Positions 1-7,726 of a DNA stretch of 27,658 nucleotides are shown here, piece after piece. The stretch is from an uncultured Lachnospiraceae bacterium (GTDB lineage Bacteria > Bacillota > Clostridia > Lachnospirales > Lachnospiraceae): positions 1-27,658 of the forward strand of contig CAJUGJ010000010.1 of assembly GCA_910586015.1 (NCBI GenBank), read 5' to 3'. Within the stretch, counting starts at the first letter, position 1, and the number at the start of each line of letters is the position of its first letter. The position numbers and the translations under genes are program-made. A model generated the notes under the pieces. The model worked only from the letters and a program-made list of their open reading frames with translations. It had not been told where the DNA came from and ran no database searches.

Positions 1-30
1 CAAGGATAATGGCTAACGATTTACAAGACT

Positions 31-58
31 CCTCCCACCGCCTAAAGGCAGTGGGTTT
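31..58. mobile_element. Possible IS200/IS605-type element end (hairpin)
   Basis: A compact hairpin has arms CCCACcGCC (34-42) and GGCaGTGGG (47-55) around a TAAA loop, with one C/A mismatch. Hairpins of this kind, a short CCCACC/GGTGGG stem followed by TTTC, are typical of the right ends of IS200/IS605 (TnpB-type) elements in Firmicutes. No transposase lies in the window, so the element body would be to the left. A gene remnant begins about ten bases downstream, which fits an insertion junction. A plain hairpin or terminator is the alternative, but no T-run follows. This assignment rests on pattern memory only. Confidence 0.35.
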
Positions 59-68
59 CCGCCTATGA

Positions 69-254
69 CAAACGAAAGGATTTATTTATGAAAAATACAT
101 TTTTATTGTAGACTCATTCGAGGAGTTAGTGAATTGTAAAGAACAATATTATAATAGAAAAATAACAATAAAAGAGTTTAAAAAATTATGGAATACAAGT
201 ATGCTAAAAATGCCCTTTTATCGAAACACTTATGTTGCTGTATATAAAAAATAA
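69..254 (+). pseudogene. C-terminal remnant of an unidentified gene
   Basis: An open frame with no start codon runs from just after a TGA at 66-68 to TAA at 252-254 and encodes about 61 residues. The translation is protein-like, with segments such as EKYIFIVDSFEELVNC and a charged, aromatic C-terminus ending in YVAVYKK. It has no upstream ATG in frame and begins beside the hairpin at 31-58, so it looks like the 3' end of a gene cut by insertion or rearrangement. The family was not recognised. GrpB-like begins 27 bp downstream with its own ribosome binding site. Confidence 0.35.
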
Positions 255-281
255 CAATGCGTTTGTTAAGAAAGGATTTTT

Positions 282-845
282 ATGAATCAATCATTATCTG
301 AAATGACATTAGAAGAGTTATGGGAATTATTTCCTATCATTCTTTCTGAACCTAAAACTTTTTGGAAAGATTGGTATGAAGAGGAAAAACAAAGAATAAT
401 AGATCTTCTCATAAGAAATGACTTACATATTCACCATATTGGAAGTACAGCAATAAATCATATATGGGCAAAGCCTATCATTGATATTCTTATTGAAATC
501 CCTTATAATACTTCTATGTTAGATATAAAAGAAAAACTTGTAAATAACGGTTATATTTGTATGTCCGAAGAGAAAGACCGAAAATCTTTTAACAAAGGAT
601 ATACCCCTACAGGTTTTGCAGAAAAAGTATTTCATTTACATTTAAGATATTATAAGGATAACAATGAATTGTATTTTCGAGATTATATGAATGATAATCC
701 TATCCTTGCTAAAGAATATGAAAAATTAAAGATTTATCTTTCACAAAAGTATAAACACAATCGTGATGCTTATACAAACGCTAAAAGTACCTTTATTGAA
801 AAATATACTCAATGTGCTAAAGTAAAATATGAGAATAGATATTAA
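282..845 (+). CDS. GrpB-like (UPF0157) nucleotidyltransferase-fold protein
   Basis: This 187-residue protein matches the GrpB/UPF0157 family, which has a nucleotidyltransferase-like fold. The hallmark HHIGSTAI segment lies near residues 51-58, followed by KPIIDILIEI, which contains the family's conserved Asp, and later FHLHLRYY. The start is supported by AAAGGA seven bases before ATG. Members are often found as accessory genes beside acetyltransferases or kinases; the substrate of most is unknown. The gene shares its strand with the GNAT gene 120 bp downstream, and both sit on the foreign-looking side of the feoB breakpoint. Confidence 0.8.
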   Translation: MNQSLSEMTLEELWELFPIILSEPKTFWKDWYEEEKQRIIDLLIRNDLHIHHIGSTAINHIWAKPIIDILIEIPYNTSMLDIKEKLVNNGYICMSEEKDRKSFNKGYTPTGFAEKVFHLHLRYYKDNNELYFRDYMNDNPILAKEYEKLKIYLSQKYKHNRDAYTNAKSTFIEKYTQCAKVKYENRY

Positions 846-965
846 ACAACTTCTAGGAAATCAAAGTATTTTTTATTTATGCGTTTGTTGTAAAATCTTA
901 ATACTTTCGTTCCTTGAACTTCTATCTACTGACACAGAACAAATTTGAAAAGGAAACACATAAAA

Positions 966-1499
966 ATGGACAATATAAAATTGTTAGAGCCAACAATGGA
1001 ATATGAGAAAGATATTTTGCAATTTCGACAGGAAATACTTTTATCAAATGATAAAGATAAATTTGCAGGATGTGGAAATCTTAAGCAATGTCTATTTGCT
1101 AAAGAGTGGATTGATACTATAAATTTGTATAAGACAACTCAAACTTGTCCAAAAGATAGAGTTCCGTCAAATATCTATCTCGCAATACGAGAAAGGGATC
1201 ATAAAATTGTTGGAATAATCGATCTGCGCTATCATATCAATCATCCCATTTTAGGAACATGGGGAGGACATATGGGTTACTATGTACGTCCTACTGAAAG
1301 GAATAAAGGATATGCAAAGGAAATGGTAAGACAGAATTTACAAAATTGCAAAAATCTAAATATTAGAAAAGTATTAATTACTTGTGATATAGATAATATA
1401 GCTAGTAAAAAGACGATTTTAGCAAATGGAGGCGTTTTTGAAAAAAACATAGAAGTGGATGGCTGTATCATTCAAAGATATTGGATCAGTATAGATTAG
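966..1499 (+). CDS. GNAT-family N-acetyltransferase
   Basis: This GNAT acetyltransferase, about 177 residues, would transfer acetyl from acetyl-CoA to an unidentified amine. A long N-terminal alpha/beta part leads to GHMGYYVRPTERNKGYAKEM, which carries the acetyl-CoA pyrophosphate loop (R-N-K-G-Y-A, variant of Q/RxxGxG/A). LITCDIDNIASKKTILANGG then gives the C-terminal motif with the conserved Asn and the 'A..NGG' turn. The ATG at 966 is preferred over an upstream TTG at 945 because AAAGGA lies upstream of it. Its stop is only 18 bp from the broken 3' end of feoB, tail to tail. The substrate cannot be named from sequence. Confidence 0.8.
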   Translation: MDNIKLLEPTMEYEKDILQFRQEILLSNDKDKFAGCGNLKQCLFAKEWIDTINLYKTTQTCPKDRVPSNIYLAIRERDHKIVGIIDLRYHINHPILGTWGGHMGYYVRPTERNKGYAKEMVRQNLQNCKNLNIRKVLITCDIDNIASKKTILANGGVFEKNIEVDGCIIQRYWISID

Positions 1500-1517
1500 C
1501 AATATATGCCCTAATAA

Positions 1518-2825
1518 TTACAGGTTCCCAACATCCATCATCATTGTCAAAGCCTGTTTTCCGCAGGCTTTACAACAATGGAAACATCGATCTAAATTAA
1601 ACGCAACTCTTGGAAGATATCCAAAGTCCTCTAAAATAGTGAAAAGTGGGAAAAAAATAGCCATTGGTGGAAGCATAACCGAAACTACCCATGCTACTAC
1701 TCGATAAATACCATGAACAAGTGCTTCTATAAAAAGATTCGGTAACCCCATCCATAAAAAACATTCTTCTAATCGATCTTCTAAAAAAAATAATCCCTTT
1801 GCCAATATTTCTGATGGATAATTTGCTCCTATCATTGTTATCCAAAATATTCCCAGCAATAAAAGAAACATAATCGGAAATCCAAGCCATTTGCTTGTAA
1901 AAATCCAGTCAAAATATCTATCTTTCCAATTATATTCTCGTTCTAATCCTATCACTACCCCATCTAACAACTCAGATGCTTTCTGTCCATTGGTATAAGC
2001 AATGCTATCTTGTATCTGCCGAATGTTAAGTTTTCTTTGTGCTACTTCTTTTTCTACTTTATTAAATATACTGATTTCTTTCTCTTTATTTCTACTATTT
2101 TCACATAAATTCCGAAAAATAGAAGCCAAAAATTCAGGTTCTGCATCTAATAATCGTAAACTGAGCCAACGAGTATTTGCTAAATCTGGAAATTCTTCAA
2201 TTAAAATAGTTTCTATAGCAGAAATTAATTCTTCTACCTCTTTTTCGTAATCTATATGAATTGTTGTAATAGACTGAGAATCTTTCTCCCAAATTATTTG
2301 TAATCCATTAAAAATTTGATCTAAACCTGTTTTAGAACGTGCAGAAATTCCAATAACAGGAACACCCAACCGTTGCTGTAAAAGAGTAAGATCTAGTTTT
2401 AATCCTTTCTTTTTCGCCTCGTCCATTAAATTGACACAAACTACGGTTTTGGGTTCTACTTCTAAAATTTGAAGCACTAATGTCATATTTCGTTCTAAGC
2501 AAGTAGCGTCACAGACAACTACAACTGCATCGGGGTGAGAAAAACAGATAAAATCACGTGCCACTTCTTCCTCTGTAGAATGTGCCATTAAAGAATAGCA
2601 TCCGGGAATATCCACAAACAAATATCTTTGATCACGATATACACAATATCCTTGTGCATTTGCTATTGTTTTTCCAGACCAATTTCCAGTATGTTGTTTT
2701 AATCCTGTCAGTGCATTAAATACTGTACTTTTTCCTACATTTGGATTTCCTGCCAAAGCGATAACTTTGTCATCTGGAGATTTTTTTTGAAGGATAAATT
2801 CTTTTTCTGTTTCATTTTGGCTCAT
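1518..2825 (-). pseudogene. feoB: Ferrous iron transporter FeoB, 3'-truncated
   Basis: FeoB is the membrane Fe(II) permease with an N-terminal GTPase. The G domain is complete: GNPNVGKST (G1), DIPGCYSL (G3), NLMDEAKKKG (G4), SARSKTG (G5). The helical spacer and the first membrane segments follow (WLGFPIMFLLLLGIFWITM, the VVAWVVSVMLPPMAIFFPLFTILEDFGYLPRV region). The protein ends at FHCCKACGKQALTMMMDVGNL, where family members continue into a conserved MGFGCN-type segment and several more helices. At about 436 residues against the usual 600-800, it has lost its C-terminal membrane half, so iron transport is unlikely. The start at 2825 is supported by GAGGG and overlaps feoA by 14 bp. Homology stops just before the GNAT gene, marking a rearrangement point. 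Confidence 0.8.
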
Positions 2826-3126
2826 ATTTTCCCTCATTTCTATATAATTTTTTGTGTATATCAAATGATTGTCCTTTATCATTTTCTTCTATTAATACAC
2901 AAAAAGCATCTTCTTTTCGCAGGGCAATGACTGTACCTCGGACAATATAGGCAATCGGATCTCCCAACGGACTTTTTGTAAGACATTTGATTGAAGTCCC
3001 ACAAAGAAAACCAAGGTCAAACAGACGTCTGCGGATTTTACTTTTACTGTCTAATGCTTTCATTATTGCACTCTCTCCCGGTTTTAAATCAGTTAGTCTT
3101 TTCCCTTTTCGTTCTATCTGTTTCAT
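2812..3126 (-). CDS. feoA: FeoA-like ferrous iron transport accessory protein
   Basis: FeoA is a small cytosolic SH3-like protein that partners FeoB in Fe(II) uptake. The sequence shows the family pattern: LTDLKPGESAIMKAL, then RRRLFDLGFLCGTSIKCLTKSPLGDPIAYIVRGTVIALRKEDA. The RRRLFDLGF and GDP-Y-RG segments are typical. The ATG at 3126 is chosen over one at 3138 because GGAGATGG sits directly before it. At about 104 residues it is slightly longer than stand-alone FeoA (about 75-80), with a C-terminal tail that overlaps the feoB start, indicating translational coupling. It is divergent from the DtxR-like regulator at 3305. Confidence 0.85.
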   Translation of the reverse strand: MKQIERKGKRLTDLKPGESAIMKALDSKSKIRRRLFDLGFLCGTSIKCLTKSPLGDPIAYIVRGTVIALRKEDAFCVLIEENDKGQSFDIHKKLYRNEGKYEPK

Positions 3127-3304
3127 ATCCATCTCCATTTCTGCGATCTGAATTTATAAAATTTTTATTCATGTGTCTGTATTGATTAGCATATCGCAAC
3201 AAAGTTTCCATATACTAACATATGCTTTATTTTTATTCTTGTGATATTGTAGATTTTTAAGAAATATTCTTTTATTAGAATAGAAACGGAGGTTGTGTTG
3301 TTAT
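3127..3304. promoter_or_regulatory. Divergent feoAB / metalloregulator control region with dyad
   Basis: This AT-rich intergenic stretch separates the divergent feoA and DtxR/MntR-like genes and must hold both promoters. It contains an inverted repeat CATAT-ACTAAC-ATATG at 3209-3224. A wider pair, AGCATAT (3188-3194) and ATATGCT (3220-3226), overlaps it. Such dyads could be an operator for the adjacent metalloregulator, but the sequence does not match a DtxR or MntR box that I can name. No confident -35/-10 pair was assigned. Confidence 0.3.
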
Positions 3305-3718
3305 ATGAACTTATCAGAAGAATATTATACGTTAAAAGGCTATTCTCTATTAGAGGGGAAAAAGGTTACTACTGCAATGGAAGATTATTTAGAAATGCTC
3401 TATCGTTTAAATAAAGAGAATAAACTTTTACGTATTAGTCAAGTCGCAGAATATCTTCATGTAAAACCTTCTTCAGCTTCTAAAATGATTTCTAATTTAA
3501 AGGCAAATGGATTTGTTCATTTTGAAAAGTATGGAATTATTACTTTAACTTCTGCTGGTCTGGAACTTGGTTCCTATCTACTTTTTCGCCATGATATTTT
3601 ACACCGTTTTTTCTGTCAGATTAATCATTCTGAAAATGAATTAGAACAAGTAGAAAAGGTAGAACATTTTATTGACTTTCGAACACTTTTACATATTGCA
3701 GAATTACTAGAAAAATAA
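3305..3718 (+). CDS. DtxR/MntR-family metal-dependent transcriptional regulator
   Basis: This 137-residue regulator of the DtxR/MntR family uses Fe(II) or Mn(II) as corepressor. TTAMEDYLEMLYRL provides the N-terminal metal-ligand segment (the Asp and Glu of MEDYLE correspond to MntR D8 and E11). ISQVAEYLHVKPSSASKMISNLKANGFV is the winged helix-turn-helix, with wing FEKYGIITLT. The LLFRHDILHRFF and VEKVEHFID segments supply further His/Glu ligands. There is no C-terminal SH3 domain, so it resembles short MntR-type members. GGAGG lies 12 bases before ATG 3305; a TTG at 3293 abuts GGAGG and is unlikely. Being divergent from feoAB, it probably controls iron uptake. Confidence 0.85.
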   Translation: MNLSEEYYTLKGYSLLEGKKVTTAMEDYLEMLYRLNKENKLLRISQVAEYLHVKPSSASKMISNLKANGFVHFEKYGIITLTSAGLELGSYLLFRHDILHRFFCQINHSENELEQVEKVEHFIDFRTLLHIAELLEK

Positions 3719-3735
3719 AAAGATTACTAAAATTC

Positions 3736-3790
3736 AAAACCCTTCTGGACAAATAAGTTTTTGGAATACTTATCTGCTCAGAAGGGTTTT
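3736..3790. terminator. Bidirectional rho-independent terminator
   Basis: A perfect 12-bp stem pairs AAAACCCTTCTG (3736-3747) with CAGAAGGGTTTT (3779-3790). An inner stem, ATAAGT/ACTTAT (3753-3758 with 3768-3773), closes around a small loop. It lies between the convergent ends of the metalloregulator gene (plus) and spoVT (minus), with A/T tracts on both sides, so it can end transcription in both directions. Confidence 0.85.
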
Positions 3791-3792
3791 TA

Positions 3793-4338
3793 TTATCCTT
3801 CCATCTGTTTTCCTAAAAATGCGGCTGCGGTTGCAGCAACTTTTACTTCTAACTCTCCAAACTTTTCTTTTGCATCTTTGGTTAAAACTACAACTGAACC
3901 AATTGCATCTCCTTCACAGATAATTGGTGCAATCGTTTCAAAGGCTACATCTTCATCTTCTTGACTGACTTGGATAAAGTTCTTTTCTTCTTTTGCTGCG
4001 CTGACACTTTCTCTCTCATTTATCATACCTTCTAACTCTTTGGTAATTGGCTTTCCAATCCATTCTTTTTTTGAAGCACCAGCTACAGCAATAAATTGAT
4101 CTTTATCTGTAATCGCTACAATATGTCCTGTTGTCTGTGCAATAGATTCTGCATATTGTTTTGCAAACTGTGATAGCTCTCCGATTGGAGAATATTTCTT
4201 TAAAATAATTTCTCCTTCTCGATCCGTAAAAATTTCTAATGGATCTCCTTCCCGAATTCGAAGTGTTCTACGAATTTCCTTTGGTACAACTACTCTTCCT
4301 AGATCGTCTATTCTTCTAACAATTCCTGTTGCTTTCAT
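3793..4338 (-). CDS. spoVT: Stage V sporulation regulator SpoVT
   Basis: SpoVT is a DNA-binding regulator of forespore genes, 181 residues here against 178 in Bacillus. Residues 1-50 form the AbrB-type swapped-hairpin DNA-binding domain: MKATGIVRRIDDLGRVVVPKEIRRTLRIREGDPLEIF, nearly identical across spore formers. A GAF-like domain follows, with HIVAITDKDQFIAVAG, then GDAIGSVVVLTKD and a C-terminal AAAFLGKQME. GGAGG nine bases upstream supports the ATG. It shows the host is an endospore former. It lies downstream of the injection cluster on the same strand, but its spacing and clear own ribosome binding site do not prove co-regulation. Confidence 0.95.
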   Translation of the reverse strand: MKATGIVRRIDDLGRVVVPKEIRRTLRIREGDPLEIFTDREGEIILKKYSPIGELSQFAKQYAESIAQTTGHIVAITDKDQFIAVAGASKKEWIGKPITKELEGMINERESVSAAKEEKNFIQVSQEDEDVAFETIAPIICEGDAIGSVVVLTKDAKEKFGELEVKVAATAAAFLGKQMEG

Positions 4339-4493
4339 ATCATTTCCTCCAATATTTTCATCGATAGTTTTATTATTGCTCTATTGATATTGTTTGTTAA
4401 AAAATATAAAATATACATAAAAAATATTTTTTTAACTTCAAATATCCCTTACTTTAACTTAAATTTCTCTTGATCTTTTATGATTCTCTGTTT

Positions 4494-4880
4494 CTATTTT
4501 ACAATAACTTGTGTATTTCCCGCAGATGTAATTGTAATAATTCCCGCATAAGCACAAAACGTTTTCGAATCATTTGTTAATACAGGGCTTCCTTTTACTA
4601 ATACAGTTGGACTTCCCGGTATAAAGGGAGACGAAATTACTGGTACACATGGCTGTGGAGTTAATACTCCAAACGCCGCTGCTGTTGCTGAGGCTACTGT
4701 TGGATTTGCCATAGAACTACACATTCCAAATCCAGAAAGATTAACTGGTTTAATATCGGTCACTACAGCAAGAGGTTGTCCATTTGTCAATGTATTCGTA
4801 TTAGAAATTACGGTAAGTGGACAGGGTGCAGCCCCAAAACTACACATACATTGTGCACTATTACATACTGCTATTCCCAT
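4494..4880 (-). CDS. DUF4280 PAAR-like protein, probable eCIS spike tip
   Basis: This protein of about 128 residues matches the DUF4280 PAAR-like family: MGIAVCNSAQCMCSFGAAPCPLTV, then NPTVASATAAAFGVLTPQPCVP and GSPTVLVKGSPVLTNDSKTFCAYAGIITI. Several Cys residues are well placed for metal binding, as in PAAR cones that sharpen the tip of contractile machines. It starts at 4880, where AGGAGG lies six bases upstream; an upstream in-frame start would add a Lys-rich 15-mer without a ribosome binding site. It is the last gene of the cluster and takes the role of Afp10. No strong terminator was found in the 155 bp that follow, which hold only AT-rich sequence before spoVT. Confidence 0.8.
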   Translation of the reverse strand: MGIAVCNSAQCMCSFGAAPCPLTVISNTNTLTNGQPLAVVTDIKPVNLSGFGMCSSMANPTVASATAAAFGVLTPQPCVPVISSPFIPGSPTVLVKGSPVLTNDSKTFCAYAGIITITSAGNTQVIVK

Positions 4881-4896
4881 ATAAACCTCCTTTCTC

Positions 4897-5484
4897 TTAT
4901 GTTTTATTTTTCTCTTTTTCTTCAAGTGAAATATGAACTTCTTTCACCCGTTTTGTCTGAAAGATTCTGGTTGATTCTAAAAATACCGGGCCTGCCTTAT
5001 AAAATGTACAAATATGATATGGCTGTTGAAAGAAAGACCAGATTCGAACCTTTTCTTCAATAGAAATTGGAATCATAGCAAGTTCTATAAATTCCTCTTT
5101 TTCTTTTAGTGTTCCTTTTACATATTCATCTGTCAGTCTGCGGTTTTCATTCATCTGCTGAATTGCACGACCTAAAATTCTTTGTTCATCATAAATACGA
5201 TTTGCAGGATCCGCATCTGAGTAAGCAAACAACATATAGTACAAATTAATGGATATAGGCGGTTCTTTATAATGTTCTCTATCCAAATATCTTCTTTCTT
5301 TTGAGCGCTGTTCTGGATTTTCATCTAAATCATAAAGATAAATTCCTAATATATGATTTCCTCTATCATTTGGTGAACAAAGTCCTATTTCTTCTTCTTT
5401 TTGTATTGGCTCTGGAATCATCGTTTTACGAAGCATTTCTACAATAGAACGACTTACATCTGCAATTATTGTATAACTTCCCAA
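4897..5484 (-). CDS. DUF4255 (Pvc16/Afp16 N-terminal-like) tube-terminator protein
   Basis: This protein matches the DUF4255/Pvc16 N-terminal family: IIADVSRSIVEMLRKTM, LGIYLYDLDENPEQRSKERRY, PISINLYYMLFAYSDADPANRIYDEQRILGRAIQQMNENR. In Afp and PVC the equivalent protein caps the tube and sheath and helps end elongation. A TTG at 5484 is chosen as start because GAGG sits eight bases upstream and it clears the preceding stop; an in-frame TTG at 5532 has no ribosome binding site and overlaps the previous gene. This gives about 195 residues. It lies between the coiled-coil gene and the PAAR-like gene. Confidence 0.85.
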   Translation of the reverse strand: MGSYTIIADVSRSIVEMLRKTMIPEPIQKEEEIGLCSPNDRGNHILGIYLYDLDENPEQRSKERRYLDREHYKEPPISINLYYMLFAYSDADPANRIYDEQRILGRAIQQMNENRRLTDEYVKGTLKEKEEFIELAMIPISIEEKVRIWSFFQQPYHICTFYKAGPVFLESTRIFQTKRVKEVHISLEEKEKNKT

Positions 5485-5497
5485 TGTTTTTTCCTCT

Positions 5498-7633
5498 TTA
5501 TTGTATTTTTTCAGAAATCCAATAGTTTCCAATCTTTGTTGTCTCTAAATTATATATCTGTTCAAAACATTCTATTGGTACATAGATTGTTCCGTCCGCA
5601 CTCTGAATAGGTGCAATCGACAAAGTTTTCTTTCGATCATTAAAATAGATCTTGGTATCATTTGGAATTAATTCTATCCATTTTCCCTGTCCTCGTAAAA
5701 TTAGAACTGAATTTTGTATACTATAATGAAATGTACCACCAAGAGCAAGTATCATTTCCTGTGCTGGAACTAAGATTTTTTTCTTAATCTGAATAGGAAA
5801 TTTAGATAAAATCAATGGCTGTTCTGTTACTCCTTTTAAGATAAAATTCCAAGGTAAAATCACTTTCGAATTCCATTTATCCGCTTCTTTTTGAAATTTT
5901 TCTGTTAGTGTAAGGATTTCTTTCATTTGTGATATGGTTAAAGTATCTGTCACTTCTTGTATTAACTGTATCTCTTCCTTTGACAGTTCAGAAATATCTC
6001 CTAAAAGTGTTTCTTTTTGTATAGCCAACTTTTCTTTCTCTTTTTCTATCATAGCCTCTAGATCTATTTGATCTATTTTAAGTAGTTTCACTCCACAATC
6101 CGCTGCTGTCTTTAGGAATTGTTTTCTTTCTCTTTGTGCTTTTTCTGAAACTGTTTTAATCTCTTGAGAAATCTTTAAAAGTTTTTCCTGTTCTGTTTCT
6201 AAAAGTCCTAATCGAATCGTAGGCTCTTTTATTAGATCTAGTTCTTTTTCATAATCTGATTTTATACTTATCCATTCTTGAAGAGGTTTTATTATAACAG
6301 CCGCTTCCTTCCATTCTGAAATTTCTTCTAAAATAAATTTGGGCTGTTCTATCAGTTCAGAAATTAACTCTTCCTTTTCTGTCATCTGTTCCAAATATAA
6401 AATTTCTAGCTCTATCTTTTCTTGTAATAACTGTTGATATCTTTCTTGTTCTTTTTCTGAAAGTGGTTCTATTTTTTCAGCCTCCGATAATTGTGCCAAT
6501 TCTTTTTCAACCGCTTTCTTTCGTAGTGCCTCCTCCTCCTTTTTACTGATATTGAAATCTGGAACATAAATTCCATCAACAAATGCCTGTTTTATCTGTT
6601 CCAGTTTTTCTTTTTCCCTTTCTAACTTTCCTTCTGTATTTTCAACACTCTCTTTTAATTGTGCAGCCGTTTCTGTCTGTCCCTCCTCTACTGCATCTAA
6701 ATACTTCAAGTTCAATTCTTCTAAGGCTTTTTGGGTTTCTTGTATTTGTGCAACTGCCTTTTGATACTCACTGCTATAAGAAAGCATGATCTGATCGGTT
6801 TCTTGTTTTGTTGAAAATAGAGCTTGTTCAAGCTGATCTGACAGTTCATCCGCTAAGTCAGAATCTTTTACTTGAAGTAATAACTTTGTATGAAAAGCTT
6901 CCTTTTCTTTATATAGAGCAACTTTTTCTGTAGGCTCTTCCTTTTTTGAAAGCAAATTTTCATAATAAGAATCTAATTCCGAAAGTGCCTGTTCTACCTT
7001 AAAAAGTTGTTTTTCTTTTATCGAATCTAATACTTCTTTTTTTTCTCCATCTGCTTTTGCCCTGCGATACTCTTCACTTTCTCCTATCTTTACCTGTTTT
7101 ATAAGAACATCTGATGTTGTCTCGATCACTTCTGAAAGCATTTCCTCTTGAAGCTTTTTTTGTGTTTGAGAAGAAATCGTTTCTTCCCACATTGTTTCTC
7201 CTGCAACAATTCGTTCTACTTCCTTCAATGCTGTTTCATAGTCTTGTTTTTGTACAGAAATAATGATCTGTTCCTTTGATTTAGAAAGAAGATTTGACAA
7301 ACTATCCTGTTCTTGTAAAGACGGTTCTAAGTCATTTATAGAAGCCTCTATAGTAGTCAAAGCAGTGTTATATTTTTGAAGAAGCTCTGCATTTTCGAGA
7401 AGATCTAATCTTTCTATCTCTGTATTAATTCGATCTTTCATTATAATATACGCACGTAAAAGTCGCTTTTCTTTTTGTTCATTTTTTATATTTTGTACTA
7501 CATTTAATATTTCTTGTTTTGCTTTTTGTTGTATGAGAACAATGATGAAATCTTCTATCGCATGAAGTTGTTTTGTTACTTGTTCCATCTGGGGATCTTC
7601 TATGTTTTTTAAAAGTCTATCTAAACTCTTCAT
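5498..7633 (-). CDS. 711-residue coiled-coil protein with copper-amine-oxidase-N-like C-terminus
   Basis: Residues 1 to about 590 are an almost unbroken Glu/Lys/Leu/Gln-rich heptad pattern, strongly suggesting long coiled coils, with no signal peptide or membrane segment. The last 115 or so residues (FPIQIKKKILVPAQEMILALGGTFHY... DGTIYVPIECFEQIYNLETTKIGNYWI) resemble the copper amine oxidase N-terminal (stalk) domain common on Firmicutes surface proteins; LVPAQEMILALGG and IYVPIECFEQ are its signature turns. It takes the place between tail protein I and the DUF4255 cap where other eCIS encode fibre or tape-measure genes, so a tape measure or a surface-contact protein are both possible. The ATG has only a distant AGGA; the frame is open back to about 7718, so the true start is uncertain. 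Confidence 0.6.
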   Translation of the reverse strand: MKSLDRLLKNIEDPQMEQVTKQLHAIEDFIIVLIQQKAKQEILNVVQNIKNEQKEKRLLRAYIIMKDRINTEIERLDLLENAELLQKYNTALTTIEASINDLEPSLQEQDSLSNLLSKSKEQIIISVQKQDYETALKEVERIVAGETMWEETISSQTQKKLQEEMLSEVIETTSDVLIKQVKIGESEEYRRAKADGEKKEVLDSIKEKQLFKVEQALSELDSYYENLLSKKEEPTEKVALYKEKEAFHTKLLLQVKDSDLADELSDQLEQALFSTKQETDQIMLSYSSEYQKAVAQIQETQKALEELNLKYLDAVEEGQTETAAQLKESVENTEGKLEREKEKLEQIKQAFVDGIYVPDFNISKKEEEALRKKAVEKELAQLSEAEKIEPLSEKEQERYQQLLQEKIELEILYLEQMTEKEELISELIEQPKFILEEISEWKEAAVIIKPLQEWISIKSDYEKELDLIKEPTIRLGLLETEQEKLLKISQEIKTVSEKAQRERKQFLKTAADCGVKLLKIDQIDLEAMIEKEKEKLAIQKETLLGDISELSKEEIQLIQEVTDTLTISQMKEILTLTEKFQKEADKWNSKVILPWNFILKGVTEQPLILSKFPIQIKKKILVPAQEMILALGGTFHYSIQNSVLILRGQGKWIELIPNDTKIYFNDRKKTLSIAPIQSADGTIYVPIECFEQIYNLETTKIGNYWISEKIQ

Positions 7634-7726
7634 CTGTGTTTTATAGTCCTGTTTAGAAGTATTCTCATATAACTGTGTCTGAATTTCTTGTTCCTTTCTG
7701 CACAGATTTTTTGTGCAATGTAAGTT

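Noticed and set aside
257..889. An 11-bp direct repeat ATGCGTTTGTT at 257-267 and 879-889 flanking the GrpB-like gene as cassette boundaries
   Set aside because: Too short, with no inverted core or integrase; chance or relic duplication is enough to explain it.
1280..1471. A minus-strand ORF across the GNAT gene as the missing FeoB tail
   Set aside because: The translation shows no FeoB motifs and is antisense to a clear GNAT gene.
3736..3790. The nested stem between the metalloregulator and spoVT as a riboswitch
   Set aside because: It lies between two convergent gene ends and has terminator form on both strands.
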